From Macrostomum hystrix (Eukaryota > Platyhelminthes > Macrostomidae): a stretch of DNA of 64,000 nucleotides. The stretch spans positions 14,664,501-14,728,500 of the forward strand of contig CATNEN010000039.1 of assembly GCA_950097015.1 (NCBI GenBank), read 5' to 3'. The position numbers were made by a program, and so were the translations under genes. Below are positions 32,600 to 43,839 of the stretch, piece by piece; within the stretch, counting starts at the first letter, position 1; every line of letters begins with the position of its first letter. The notes beneath the pieces were generated by a model. The model ran no database searches. It was not told where the DNA came from and saw only the letters and a program-made list of their open reading frames with translations.

Positions 32600-34349
32600 C
32601 AAAATAATTTTCTTCTTAAATCTACACTCGTAGTTTCTCGCCAGATTTTATAACGGCGTGTGAAAAATCAACTGTCGTCGGCACGGAGACTTATCAGGGC
32701 GTTAATGTCAACTCGCGGTGGCGCTAGCTGCTTCGTGAGAAAAATCTTCCGATTTTATTGTGAGAATCGTTTTGGAGCCACGCCTAATTTTATTTACGTG
32801 AAAACCAAGCCATTTTAGTTTCAATATATATTTTTTGTTTTCTTTCGAAAAATACGATAAACTGTCCCATAACTTATAAAAATAGACTGAAACAGTACAA
32901 CACAACTCGCTAATAAGGTGTTACGACTTTTGCCCAGGTATAAAATATCCGAAGTTAGTTACTAAAATAATACGCTAGCATAGCGTCGAGCAAAGTTAAA
33001 TACAACCACTAAAATAAAAATATGATTGAAAAAGTATTTATTTTATGACTTCAAAATTAACTATACAAGCTTACTCTATTTAAAAGAAACCAATCATAGC
33101 ATATGCTGAGAGATGGGGAATTGTATTAAACAGAATCTTGCACGCACATGTGTTACACATATGTTCATGCATTTAAGTCGGCAGGTAGACAGATGCAAAA
33201 AATATCTGATATCCAGTATCGTACGCTCGTAATTGACTATTAAAAAGCACATATGTTACTTGCCCTTTCCTGCGACTGATAAACATCATCTAGCCTATTT
33301 TACTAGGTAGCTGTATATACATATTTACTAATATAACGGTACATGCTCCGGCCAGAGATAAAAATAAATGGTAGGGCTGTTATAAATTAGAGAATTTGCA
33401 AAAGCAGACTTGTGTTAGTGTGTTTTGTAGCACACTAAAACTAACCGGCTAACCACGCTTGATTTTTTTGAGGTTTGTTACATTTTATAGCTCAGAGTTG
33501 GGCCAGCAGATACCCTTAGAAGGTTTGTAAGAAATGTGACCATATCCCCGCGGAATCGCCTTTTTGAGACGGATTGCAAGAATTGACTACTATCACTACA
33601 GTACAAAGCTCTACTATAACGATGTGTATTCTAGTGCTCCTTGTCATTTACGTTATAAGAATACGGACACATAAATAAGTTTATGGACAGAAGCCCAACT
33701 GACAATTCTGAATTTTTCGCAATATATTGATTAAAGTTTGTAAAGTTTCAAATTAAACTTCAGTTTTAATGTAAATGTTTTCCGGTCACAGTATCTATTT
33801 AAAAGCTTTACAAACAGGAAAAACAAAACTACTTTAAAATGCACACTAAAAAGCATACTATTCGTGCGCAGCGTGTAGAAACTACTAAGATTTTACTTTT
33901 ATTATTTGCCTAAATAAAGAAACATGTTTATTGTTCTCTAAAAAATTATCTCTACTTAAAATGGTTAAGATCGAAGAATTTTCTCTGAACAAGGAACTTT
34001 CAGAATACGTTAATTGCGGGATAGTACTCTTTTGTTTTTAGTGTAAATCCAGTTGCTTAATATTATAGGGTGAAAAGCTAGTGCTTAGTAATAATAAGAA
34101 ATGTGTGCTTCTTTGTCTTATCTTTTAAAGTATTTTAATGTGGATGGTAATGTAGTGCATTGCGCTTGCGCTTTTGGATTTGATAGTGTACATTGGTGTG
34201 CGATTCACTATTTAGACTGTGTATGATGCTTTTTATTTTAATTGAGCTATTTTTTGCAGAGCATGGACCTAATTTTTCGTATGGTACAGAAGTTAGAAAA
34301 ATCTAACACTTATTCTTATTTCTTAGCACTTTTTATGTCAAGTGATCAG
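32600..34349. other. Long AT-rich region without genes
   Basis: No gene, RNA gene or known element recognised. A TTTTTTGCAG|AGCATGG splice-acceptor-like site lies at about 34258. Confidence 0.4.
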
Positions 34350-34357
34350 ATGCAAAG

Positions 34358-34913
34358 CCATAGTCCGGATCATGCTGGACTTACGCCGGAGGAAAAATCC
34401 AACATTTTTTGGCACTTACGCCAGACTTACGCCAACCAAAAAAAGGTCCCTCTGACTTACGCCACCCAAAAAAGGTCCTTCACAGTTCTTGTTAATCGGT
34501 GATTAATTAAATTCAGAAGTTGCAACTGTTTAAAAATCTCACAAGTTGCAAATTCTGAATCAAGTATCAAAGTAAGCATCTTAAAGCTAAAAAATCTTTT
34601 GCTATCCTACAATAGATATTCTGCTATCTCATTTATATGAACTGCAATATTTTAATGAACAATGTTTTAATGCTGCTCCTTAACATCATAATTAACGCAA
34701 ATGTGTTATGTTCTATAGTGATACATTTGATCGTGAATGATCTCATTTGTGCTAACATTTACACCACTTGATTATTGCCATGTACTTACGCCAAGCACTT
34801 ACGCCAAGGCACATTTTGGCCTATACTTACGCCAAGCACTTACGCCAGCCTCCGATCCCAAACCAGATTTACGCTGGAAATCTCTGGCGTAAATGACATG
34901 ATCCGGACTATGG
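34358..34913. mobile_element. MITE with 8-bp TSD and clustered ACTTACGCCA motifs
   Basis: The inverted termini CCATAGTCCGGATCATG (34358-34374 and 34897-34913) are perfect. They are flanked by the 8-bp direct repeat ATGCAAAG (34350-34357 and 34914-34921). Clusters of ACTTACGCC(A/G) sit near each end, eight or more copies, resembling subterminal transposase-binding sites. There is no coding capacity. An 8-bp duplication fits hAT, P or Merlin-like superfamilies, but the CCATAG terminus is not one I recognise. Confidence 0.88.
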
Positions 34914-35164
34914 ATGCAAAGACATGCAAATCAGGCAAACAAGCATGGTGTGGCTAGCCCTGAAGCAATATAGCCGGTATTTGTTTTTGTGTAGGAACGA
35001 GACGCTAAAACAGAGCAAAAAAGCAAAGCAAGAATAAGAATAATGATCTTTTGACAAGTTATTATTGCTCTAGCTGTATCAGTTTTCAGTAGGCCTAGAT
35101 TAGATATGTCTGCTTTAGGACCATGCCTTTTTGTATGAATAAAATTTCTATGAAAGAAGAGGTT

Positions 35165-35450
35165 GTAGACTAGTAGTTATGGACGCCTACTCACGACTTG
35201 AAGGTAGGGGGTTTGATTCCTGACTTCACTAGAACAATTTGTGTCCTTTAGCAAGACATTGCTTGAGTTCTCCTAGCTTGTAAATGGGTACCAGCATTAG
35301 CTGGAGTAATTGAAGGTGGGTGTCGCACCCTCAGTCCATGGACTGAGCAGCTGTAGCCTTCAGATGCACCATATAATAGCTGCAACTGTGCTGTTGGCTT
35401 CTTGGCTACACATGTGACCCAAACAGGGCAGGTGTAATGATTAATTTAGT
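35165..35450 (+). mobile_element. SINE-B full-length copy (tRNA-derived)
   Basis: The head has A-box-like TAGTAGTTATGGACGCC and B box GGGTTTGATTCC. The body reads TTTGTGTCCTTTAGCAAGAC, CAGCATTAGCTGGAG, TAATTGAAGGTGGGTG and the core CAGTCCATGGACTGAGCAGC, and it ends CTTCAGATGCACC. This copy defines the family order used for the fragments elsewhere. Confidence 0.85.
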
Positions 35451-36470
35451 AATTGAACAAATTTATTAATGATTTATTATTATGAATAAACTGATTTCTA
35501 AGAAACTTAAAGGTCTAGCTTGATTAGCTATATTAAAATTCAGAATAGTTTTCTGAAAGTTGAAAAATTTGTTTAATACAACTTTGATTATATTTGTTTT
35601 GTTATGTTTTATTTGTTTATGGGCATATGGCCACCCATTCTCTTGCCTATAAAGATTAATGAACCCAAATGTGTTTTTTATATATGTCTAGGTATGTAAA
35701 GCATACAAGGTTTAAAACAAAGTTATGTTAGACCTAATTAAAATATAATTTTTATTGATATATTACATGGTATGGAAACCTAATAAGTTGACAATGGCTA
35801 TATCATTTATGCCCTATGTCATAGCTACATGAAGAGACATTGTACAAAAATGTCTCATAAAATAAAATATTAGAATCATTTTTTAAATCACAAGTTTTTA
35901 ATAGTAACTAGTTTATAGGGGTAAGTGGCTGAACAGTTTACATGTTTGCCTCTTGAACCAAGGTCCCTTGTATGGTGTGTTATATGGTGAAAAAACTAAG
36001 TATGTTACATCAATTTTCTTATATTAAAAAGCAAAAATTATGATATTTTTTGTTTGAAATAAGAAAAAAAACAAAAACTATCCACAACTTTGTGTTACCA
36101 AGAAATATATTAGGTCTAAAAGTTTGTTAAAACCAGTCTTGGCACCTAAATGGCATTTAGCCTGTCAGTAAAGCTATTGTTGTCACTAGGATGTCAAAGG
36201 TATTGAATCAGTTCTGTTTTATAACTGTTGCTACAAAGTCTGGTATAGTTTAATGATGTTTTAGTACTTGATTACTGTAATTACTATATTTCTATTATTG
36301 TTGTAAATTGAAATAGTTTTCTATTTTTGTAATGAATAAAAAATTTTTGTAGTCGAGATATCCGCTTGAATTAAGATTATTTTCGTTAGAAACATAAGTT
36401 AATAGATCTGTGCTGTTACATAACCTGAGCAATAGTTAACTTTATGTATAAATTGATTCCCTCCATTGCA
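35451..36470. other. AT-rich upstream region of the ankyrin cluster
   Basis: No gene recognised. A SINE-A head fragment lies at about 35925-35985 (AAGTGGCTGAACAGTTTAC, CTTGAACCAAGGTCCC). Confidence 0.5.
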
Positions 36471-36490
36471 GAAATGAATATTTGCCTGCG

Positions 36491-38107
36491 ATGCAGGCTG
36501 GCTCCTCCATTGTAGTCACTAGTGGGAGCAAGCTGCCCCAGATTTATCCTTGGCCAGTTGGCAGCAATTTTTACCAGCTGGCTGCGCCAACCGTCAGTCA
36601 ACAGGTGGCTGGCGTGGCCAATGCGGCTGCGTCTAATTCTGTCAACACACCCCGAGAAGAGCATAGAGGTTCATCTGTAGCCTACTCGCAGGAGGAGCTT
36701 AGAAAATTCCGCGCTCTACCGAGAACTGTACAAGAATCTTTATTTGGCTATGAAACTCTGGTTCGGAGTTGCTTTATTGATTATGCCATCAACGGAGATG
36801 CATCAAAGTCGATTGAAGACCTAGTTAGAGGAGCGCCCGAGTTTCTTCAAACGGTCGACAATCGGCTATACGGCGAAAGTCCGCTAGGCAAAGCGCTTTT
36901 GAAAAAGAACCAAGAGGCTAGTCGATGCTTTATCAGGCTGGCCGACAGTAGCGGTCAGAGAAATGCGGTTCTGTCGCATAGGAACTCCGCTGGCCACACT
37001 CTCTTAATGCTGGCCGTAGATTTAGACAGTTCAGATTGCAAAGATATTCTTGTCGCACTTTTGCAATATTATCCTGCTCAAATCTATCGGTTTTATGATG
37101 GCGAGGGTCGCAACGTGTTCCACTTTTGCGCTGTCGACAGGTACGCAGCCTCATTTCGGATCATTTTGGACGCTGTGCTACAAATGGACACCGTAGAGAT
37201 TAGCAAGTCGAGCATACTTGAAGCTTTAGACATGACGGATCGATTCCATAAGACGCCAATTCACTACATTGCCGAGTCTGGCGACATTGAAATGTTTAAC
37301 ATGCTGGACTCTTTTGCTCGAAGCAGATCCATTGTAGTGGACTATGATAGCCGCTTCAAGACTAGTGTTAGCAAGACTCCACTGATGGTTGCAGTCGAGT
37401 CGAATCATTTCGATGTTTGCAAATGGCTGCTAGAGAAAGGCCACGTTGATGTCTCAGTAAAGCAGCCAGTCTCATGTTTCACAGCGCTGCACTTTGCAGT
37501 CAAGTTAGGAAGGCCTGAACTCATTGGACTGCTCAGATTGCACGGAGCATCGTCTGAGTTCTATGATGACGAGTGCGAGATGCTTGAGAATTACAAAACA
37601 CCGCTAGAATTGGTTAAAGAGGATTATCAGATTCCTAACAGAGAAATTTGTCTGGAATACCTATTAAAAGATAAGAGTCACTTCAAGCGCAAATATGAAT
37701 ACACGGTGGACTCACTTCCTAGAACTCTCTCAGTAGCTGGGCCGTCGTCTCTCTCGTCGCCATCTTCCTCTCAATCTGAGGCGCAGCAGTTTAATCCCGC
37801 AGAATTTCTTCGCAAAAAGAAAATTGTGACAGACCTGCAGCTGTTTAGCAGCGAACGTCGAGGTGAACTGTCGTTGCGTCTTGCTCGACTCGGCAAATCA
37901 GAGCTGTTCGTTGATCAGCTTATGAAGTACGTGCCTGATCTGGAGGCTGATTTCAAGTACATCGTCAGCTCTTCAGACCCGGTCTTCAATGCCATAACAG
38001 TCTTATCCGACACTGAACAGGCGTCTCGATTTGTGATCAAACAGGTGCTGCTAGACATTGAGGCCGACGAGCTTGTCGAACTGGTGATTCCGGCAACTAC
38101 CTCCTAA
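36491..38107 (+). CDS. Ankyrin protein 1: IkB-like repeats plus long C-terminal region
   Basis: 538 residues without introns, from the first in-frame ATG 20 nt after a CCATTGCAG acceptor at 36471. It has an N-terminal helical module (EELRKFRALPRTVQESLFGY, about 60-140) and ankyrin repeats (about 170-400: GHTLLMLAVDL, NVFHFCAV, KTPIHYIAESG, KTPLMVAVES, FTALHFAVKLG, YKTPLELV). A Ser-rich linker and about 100 further residues follow that the other five cluster members lack. That last segment (SLRLARLGK ... ELVELV) is helical and reminds me of the Death domain after ankyrin repeats in NF-kB p100/p105, but this is only a resemblance. The repeats LTALHFAV..G.PELI.LL and YKTPLEL are IkB-like in order. 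It is probably the ancestral or most diverged copy of the cluster. Likely an intracellular protein-protein interaction factor; partner unknown. Confidence 0.85.
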   Translation: MQAGSSIVVTSGSKLPQIYPWPVGSNFYQLAAPTVSQQVAGVANAAASNSVNTPREEHRGSSVAYSQEELRKFRALPRTVQESLFGYETLVRSCFIDYAINGDASKSIEDLVRGAPEFLQTVDNRLYGESPLGKALLKKNQEASRCFIRLADSSGQRNAVLSHRNSAGHTLLMLAVDLDSSDCKDILVALLQYYPAQIYRFYDGEGRNVFHFCAVDRYAASFRIILDAVLQMDTVEISKSSILEALDMTDRFHKTPIHYIAESGDIEMFNMLDSFARSRSIVVDYDSRFKTSVSKTPLMVAVESNHFDVCKWLLEKGHVDVSVKQPVSCFTALHFAVKLGRPELIGLLRLHGASSEFYDDECEMLENYKTPLELVKEDYQIPNREICLEYLLKDKSHFKRKYEYTVDSLPRTLSVAGPSSLSSPSSSQSEAQQFNPAEFLRKKKIVTDLQLFSSERRGELSLRLARLGKSELFVDQLMKYVPDLEADFKYIVSSSDPVFNAITVLSDTEQASRFVIKQVLLDIEADELVELVIPATTS

Positions 38108-39890
38108 GTAACTAGATGATGGCGGGCTTCGTGTTAGTTTTCGTTGGCAAGTTTAGATGTATTCCAATATTGTTTTAAACTAGGTTTCATCTAGTGTCAA
38201 GTGTCTCATCTTTGTTGTTTGAAATTCATGATACAGCTATACGTGACGAACTATGTCGATGGGTGATTAAAAACCTATTCCTTTAAAGGCCACATTGTGT
38301 GCCAAAATAAGCCGAAATTACATTTGCATCTATTGAATTTGTATGACTGACAGGGCATAAAACGCCAGGCTTTAGGTTATATGACTCTTTGAGATTGAGC
38401 TGAAAAACATCAGTCGTTCTTAAAGACCTCGGACCTTCTTAACTGAGGCTTCTGTAGCCCGTATAGGTCAAGTTTTTTCTACCAGACGTTGCACCATCCA
38501 TACAACTCAAGGTTATTTTTCTGATTATTCAGCTGCTTCCAAGCTGGACAGAGGCGAATGCTGTGATGCATTGAGCTAATTTTAAGTTGCTCGCACTTAA
38601 GGATAAATCGGCATCTTGTTCGCTAGCACTTAAAATCTGTACATCTGTACATCTGTACATACATAAGTCAAGACAAGCAGAACTTTTTAATCACCCGTCG
38701 GTAAAGTTGTTAAAGACTGTTAGAAAAATATCTATTTGTTTTTTAATGTTGTTTTTTCTTACCTTTCTTAGTAATAAATATTATAAAAGTCATTCTCAAT
38801 GTGCCTTTGCAAACAGTGTTTTTTCTGGCAGCTCGATTGTGCACGCATTCACATCGATTGCTGAAGACACGCGTGTTTCTTGGGAATTAAAAATTGTGTA
38901 ATAAAATTTTGTTGTTCTTTAAAACTATTTGATCATTGCCAATATAGTGGACTGCTTGAATCACTACTTTAGCGCACTGTCAACTAGTGCGTCAACTAGT
39001 TTTTTGAATCAGAACTTCTTGATGCACATTTGCCCTTTCTGACTTATAACTGTTGTGCTGCACAGCGATGAAGTAATAGAATGTAATTCTGCGACTAGTG
39101 CGGACATTCCTGTATTGAATTCTAATCTCCACCACATCATAATCAAAGTGTTGCACAATGGTAGCGTATCACATCAAACAAAATTTCGTCTAACCCTCCC
39201 CCAGGTACACTGCCTGACGACGAAAAAAGTCATAAGGTTAAAAATCATCACTATGCAATTTACTTTTGTTAAAAAAATTGACGTAGTTCTTGTTAAATTG
39301 TTATTTTTTAATTATGAAGACGACTTCCAATTCTGCTTCTAATTCGAAAACAATTTTTTTCGTAACAAACTAGAAGCATTGTCGAATGTCTGAAGCGAAA
39401 TTGTCTTTGACCTTCTATTGATTTAGTTAATTTTGTCGCATATTTTTCCTGGCGTTTTGTATGAAATATGACGAATTGCGACATGCTATCACATAGTTTA
39501 AAATTAATTTTGTTCACCCAATGTATTACGCTAATTACTAAGCTATATTTAATGTCAATGTACAGGTTCAGTTATGAGTATACGAAGTATATATTAATGA
39601 TATTACTCTACTGATCTTCGCACAATTAGTCCGATGGCGGACTAGTTAGATGTACAGTGCTTGAAATAAACAACACGTGCAGTTTGTGCTTTATGCTATA
39701 ACTGTTGCGTGCTCTGCAGCTGTAATAAAGGGGTGACCGACTGCCGCTAGATTTGCGAAGTGGCTCATCACATTCGATTTCATTAGTCTAATATGTCTCA
39801 AAATTTTAAGTGTTTTTTTTCAAAATTTTTGATTAGATTGTTCTGTATTATGTACCCTAGAGAGATACATAAAGGAAATTAGCCCTAGCC
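38108..39890. other. AT-rich intergenic region
   Basis: Includes the 3' UTR of ankyrin gene 1. TCTGTACATCTGTACAT is a small direct repeat near 38640. No gene recognised. Confidence 0.4.
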
Positions 39891-39894
39891 CATA

Positions 39895-40085
39895 CGTTCA
39901 GCCAGAGCCATATCCGCAGCTATTGCGCAACGCTTCCAAAGGCTGTGTGTGTACAACTGCTTAGTCCGTGGACTCAGAGAGGCCATCGCACCCAACCTAA
40001 ATTTCTATCAAGCAGAGATCCGAACTCCCGACCTCTGGGTCAGAAGTTCAGAGCACTAACCATTGGTCTTAACCGCTTTAACCAA
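39895..40085 (-). mobile_element. SINE-B copy, minus orientation, diverged
   Basis: In reverse it shows the order B-box-like GTCGGGAGTTCGGATCTC, GATAGAAATTTAGGTTGGG, the core variant AGTCCACGGACT and CTTTGGAAGCG. Confidence 0.6.
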
Positions 40086-40512
40086 ATGACCCATTTTGTG
40101 AAAGCCCACCATGTGGATCAAAGTTTTCCACCCTTCGCAATGAACTAGCTTTCAAAGTCGTCGGAGTCAGCGTCCAGATATTCAGCGATTCTTGTCTAAG
40201 ACCCAGGTGACAAGGACAAAAGACATTACTCTGTATAAACCTCTATGGTGAGTCATATTGGTTATCTTATATGCGAGTAATATAATATTTTCTGAGCAGA
40301 AAAATGATGCCTATATTCGTGAATTTGGCACCAGACACTTCGACAAGAATCGTTGAATATCTTGCCGATGACGATGTTTTTTGTTATTCTGGAACTTTTT
40401 TCATCAGAAAGAGCGGAAAATTTAGTTCGTGATTCTGCATTTTCATGGGTGATAGGTTGAATATTTTGAGAGATGCATGAGAAAAAAAATGTGGATATTT
40501 GAAATCCCCTAA
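40086..40512. mobile_element. Family-C dispersed repeat copy
   Basis: Contains CACCATGTGGATCAAAGTTTT, AGGTGACAAGGACAAAAGAC, CCAGACACTTCGACAAGAAT, GAGCGGAAAATTTAG and GTGGATATTTGAAATCCCC in the same order as the 7.2-kb copy. It ends immediately before the 5' UTR of ankyrin gene 2, so it may contribute promoter sequence. Confidence 0.72.
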
Positions 40513-40592
40513 AAATGCGTTTTGATAAAAAAATTTCTGACAGTAAATTAAATAAATCAGTTCCAGAGTGCATTGCTGGCTGGTTGCATTGG

Positions 40593-41834
40593 ATGGCTCA
40601 AAGCCAGTGTCCCGCTGCTAGTGTCGGCAGTAACCAGGCCTTCCTGCAATCGCCAGAGGAGGCCAATGGTGTGGAAGCACTCCGCAGCATCGATTCCTGG
40701 CCGTCTCAGGTCGAGAGTGTAACGCTGACCGAGCACTTGTCAGCGCAATCTTCGATGGATCCTGTGTCAGTTTTTTGTCGGATGAGCGGCCCAGTCCAGA
40801 GAGAGTTCGCCTATTATCCAGGAATTGTCAAGCAGGCCTTCTCAATGTATGCCGACACTGGCAATGCTGGCAGCGTTATTGAGTGGGTAGTAGAAGAAAT
40901 CAGTTCGATGCTTTTCCGTCAAGATCATACTGGCTACATTCCGATAGAAGCAGCCCTGGAGGCGCGCAATGGAGCTGCGGTGAAACGAATGTTAGAAATT
41001 GCAAAGCGTTCTGGATCAGTGTTGCTTGAAAGACTGCTGAAATACAAAAATCCAAGATTTAAGCACTCTCTGCTGATGCTTGCTGTGAAGCTTAACAGCC
41101 GAGAGTATGCGGATATTTTTCACGAACTGGTCAACTACGATCCCGGCTGTATCTACCGCTGCTATGATGACTCGGGAAGGAATGTGTTCCACTGGTGCGC
41201 CAAGCACGGATGCACCACCTCCATTGATATTGTTTTCGGCCTCTTAATTGAGCGCTTCAGAAAAGGCATTTTTCCAAATCAGTGTCTAAACGAAATTATA
41301 AAGGCTTTAGAAATGCCAGACAGACGAAAGAATACGCCGATGCACTATGTCGCTTCTTCTGGTAATCTTGACATGCTGAAAAGTATTCAGGCGTTTCTAA
41401 ATTCCACTAATTTGGAGCTCGATTTCGACGCCCATTTTGTAAGCAGTAACAGCTTAACACCGCTAGTGCTAGCTGTTCAAAGTGAAACATATGAAACTTG
41501 CAAGTGGCTGCTCGAGAATGGCTCTGTTGATGTGCACTTCAAACAGCGCTCCACCTGTCTGACAGCTCTGCACTTTGCTGTGAGAGCTGGCAATCCTGAG
41601 CTCATTGCTCTGCTGATGAAGCACGGCGCGGATTTCGACTACACGGACAGTGACTGCGCCGATTTGGCTGGCTACAAGACACCTCTGGACATGGCTCTGT
41701 CTGAGGACATACCGCGGAGAGAGGCTTGCCTGCGCTGCCTGCGATCAGCAAGCTCGTCGACTTTGGCATCCCTGCCCGGCGCCGTCTCAGGCCGGGCATT
41801 GGGTGACGTGACCAATGCTTTTCTTCCTATTTGA
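40593..41834 (+). CDS. Ankyrin protein 2
   Basis: 413 residues, intronless. I chose ATG 40593 because a TCAGTTCCAG acceptor ends at 40566 and the 26 codons upstream in frame (ATG 40515) come partly from the dispersed repeat. The N-terminal low-complexity part carries the cluster motif RSIDSWPS. A helical module follows (REFAYYPGIVKQAFSMYAD), then ankyrin repeats from about 130 (YIPIEAALEARNG, HSLLMLAVKL, NVFHWCAK, NTPMHYVASSG, LTPLVLAVQ, LTALHFAVRAGNPELI, YKTPLDMA). The C-terminus has a unique 30-residue extension. AATAAA follows at 41885, 50 nt after the stop. The nucleotide sequence for ENGSVDVHFK..LTALHFAVRAGNPELIALLM is almost identical to copies 3-6, while flanking codons are not. Confidence 0.88.
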   Translation: MAQSQCPAASVGSNQAFLQSPEEANGVEALRSIDSWPSQVESVTLTEHLSAQSSMDPVSVFCRMSGPVQREFAYYPGIVKQAFSMYADTGNAGSVIEWVVEEISSMLFRQDHTGYIPIEAALEARNGAAVKRMLEIAKRSGSVLLERLLKYKNPRFKHSLLMLAVKLNSREYADIFHELVNYDPGCIYRCYDDSGRNVFHWCAKHGCTTSIDIVFGLLIERFRKGIFPNQCLNEIIKALEMPDRRKNTPMHYVASSGNLDMLKSIQAFLNSTNLELDFDAHFVSSNSLTPLVLAVQSETYETCKWLLENGSVDVHFKQRSTCLTALHFAVRAGNPELIALLMKHGADFDYTDSDCADLAGYKTPLDMALSEDIPRREACLRCLRSASSSTLASLPGAVSGRALGDVTNAFLPI

Positions 41835-41884
41835 TACTCTTGGGCTTTGTTGTGTGGCGTCACTCTTCTAAGCGAGACTCGAAA

Positions 41885-41890
41885 AATAAA
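41885..41890 (+). terminator. Poly(A) signal of ankyrin gene 2
   Basis: AATAAA 50 nt after the stop codon. Confidence 0.6.
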
Positions 41891-41934
41891 AGATTCGTTA
41901 GATTTTTTTTCTTCGTTTTTCCATTGTTCTAGAG

Positions 41935-42105
41935 CAGGGGTCGGCAAACTCCGGCCCGCGGGACAGATGAGGCCCTCAAAGCTCCCAAATCCGGCCCGTT
42001 GCCCGAACACCTATAGTATCCTGTCTCATATCGCCCGTGTCTCATCTCTCCTGTTCCTCATCTCTCCCCTGTCTCATCTCTCCCGTGTCTCATCTCTCTT
42101 TATTA
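41935..42105. mobile_element. hAT MITE fragment
   Basis: Starts CAGGGGTCGGCAAACT, continues with CGGCCCGCGG and AAATCCGGCCCGTTG as in the end of the 25.1-kb copy, then degenerate CTCATCTCTCCCGTGT repeats. The far terminus is missing. It lies about 100 bp past the stop of ankyrin gene 2. Confidence 0.85.
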
Positions 42106-42683
42106 TCTTTTGTTCATTGTACTTTCAAAGAATTATCAAGTGATTGGCAAACAAATAAGTGTAGTTCTTAGCTTGTATTTTATATTTGCTCCTTGTTTCT
42201 TGCCTGCCCAGAAGTATGTTTTTGACTTGTAAAGTGTTGCTTATCCTGTATCTGCTGTTTATTTTTATATAGAATGTCTCCATGTGTGCCCTTTTTGCAC
42301 ATTGTTAGCTATTGGCAGGATTATGCTCATTGATTTAAGGCATTGTGCCTTTCCAAAGATTACAACTGTTTATGAATAATTATTATATGTTCTACTTTTT
42401 GTATTTTGAAAGGCTATAGAATTAAAAATCTAAAACTAATTAATTTCCTTACATACTAAAAGCTTACCACACAGGTCTCAATTAAACAAATTCGTTTAAA
42501 ACTAAATAATCAAGAGTAAAGTACTTTCTCTGAATCTTCTAAAGTGCAAAATTACATTTTACGATAGTTTTATCTCTCATGTTTGTTGCAGTAGAAATAA
42601 TTTGTAAAGAAGGCACATGAGAAGTGTTCTGTGTTTCCCCATTCTCGATACAGACTCAAATAAGCCACTATTCTATCTTGCAG
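42106..42683. other. Intergenic spacer before ankyrin gene 3
   Basis: AT-rich. It ends in a strong acceptor (TTCTATCTTGCAG) at 42683, 19 nt before the ATG. Confidence 0.5.
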
Positions 42684-42702
42684 CTCATAATTACTAGACA
42701 AA

Positions 42703-43839
42703 ATGGAATCGGAGACCAACGAGGAGAGGCCATTTCTCGTGGCACAAACGGACGGTGCCGCCCGGACCTTAAACAGAATCGACTCGTGGCCATCTTTCCT
42801 TTGCACCTCGAGCTTACCCCAAGAAGTGGCTGTTCATTCAGCTGATGAGATGCTCAATAAATTTCGTTCGCTTCCTGTTTCCATTCAGGAAGAGATTGCT
42901 GCATATCCTTTGATTGTTAAACAGGCCTTTCAATCCTATGCGGCATCAGGTGACTTGGAGGATGCTGTTAACTGGTTGGTTGGACAACTTCCTGGAATGC
43001 TATTTCGGACGAGTCAGACTGAATGCCCCCGAATTCCAATGGAAGTGGCACTTGAAGCAGGGAATGTGGCTGCAGTGATGCGTATGTTAGACACAGCACA
43101 GCAGCACTCGGGGTTGCTCGATAGACTGCTCGGATATAGGAATCGTCAATTTGGACACACTATGCTGATGCTTGCAGTCCATCTAAATAGCCGTAAAGAC
43201 AGTTTCCTAATCCACACAATGCTTAGCTTCGACCCGTGTGCGCTTCACCGTTGCTATGACAACAGAGGCAGGAATGTTTTCCACATTTGCGCTCAGTCGG
43301 GGCTTAGCGTAGCCTTTCAAATAATATTTGGCCTCCTTATCGAGTTTCCTGATGTATACAGTACAATAGGTCCGTTGGAAGTGAAGAAAGCGCTGGAAAT
43401 GACAGACTCAGACAAATATACACCGCTTCACTATATTTCCTCAACCGGTAAGACAGGCATGTTTGCGACATTAAAAACTTTCCTGGACCACGTAGATTTG
43501 ACAATTAACTTTGACACTTGTTTCAAATGTGGCAACACTTTGACTCCATTGATGATTGGTGTGAAGAACGGACACTTCGAGGTGTGCGAATGGCTGCTGG
43601 AGAACGGCTCTGTTGATGTGCACTTCAAGCAGCACTCAACCTGTCTGACAGCGCTGCACTTTGCTGTGAGAGCAGGCAATCCTGAGCTCATTGCTCTGCT
43701 GATGCGGCACGGGGCTGATCCAGAGTTTTATAACAGCTACTGTGATTACTTGGATGATTACAAGACTCCTTTGGAGCTTGCCCGAACTGAGAGCATTCGG
43801 AACAAGGATGCTTGCATTCGGTGCCTGGAGACACGTTAG
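42703..43839 (+). CDS. Ankyrin protein 3
   Basis: 378 residues, intronless, from ATG 42703 after an acceptor at 42683. The N-terminus has the cluster motif NRIDSWPS. The helical module (PVSIQEEIAAYPLIVKQAF) precedes ankyrin repeats (IPMEVALEAGN, HTMLMLAVHL, NVFHICAQ, YTPLHYISSTG, LTPLMIGVKNG, LTALHFAVRAGNPELI, YKTPLELA). From about 43584 through the stop and 360 bp of 3' flank (to 44205) it is virtually identical to the end of gene 4 (45290-45911), although the first two thirds of the two genes are only moderately similar. This points to recent conversion or unequal exchange. Role unknown; the repeat order is IkB-like. Confidence 0.9.
   Translation: MESETNEERPFLVAQTDGAARTLNRIDSWPSFLCTSSLPQEVAVHSADEMLNKFRSLPVSIQEEIAAYPLIVKQAFQSYAASGDLEDAVNWLVGQLPGMLFRTSQTECPRIPMEVALEAGNVAAVMRMLDTAQQHSGLLDRLLGYRNRQFGHTMLMLAVHLNSRKDSFLIHTMLSFDPCALHRCYDNRGRNVFHICAQSGLSVAFQIIFGLLIEFPDVYSTIGPLEVKKALEMTDSDKYTPLHYISSTGKTGMFATLKTFLDHVDLTINFDTCFKCGNTLTPLMIGVKNGHFEVCEWLLENGSVDVHFKQHSTCLTALHFAVRAGNPELIALLMRHGADPEFYNSYCDYLDDYKTPLELARTESIRNKDACIRCLETR

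Noticed and set aside
34242-34502. 86-codon frame after a TTTTTTGCAG site
   Set aside because: The last two thirds are MITE sequence; no recognisable protein.
40515-40592. Upstream in-frame ATG of ankyrin gene 2
   Set aside because: It lies before a good 3' splice site and at the edge of a dispersed repeat; other cluster members start after the acceptor.
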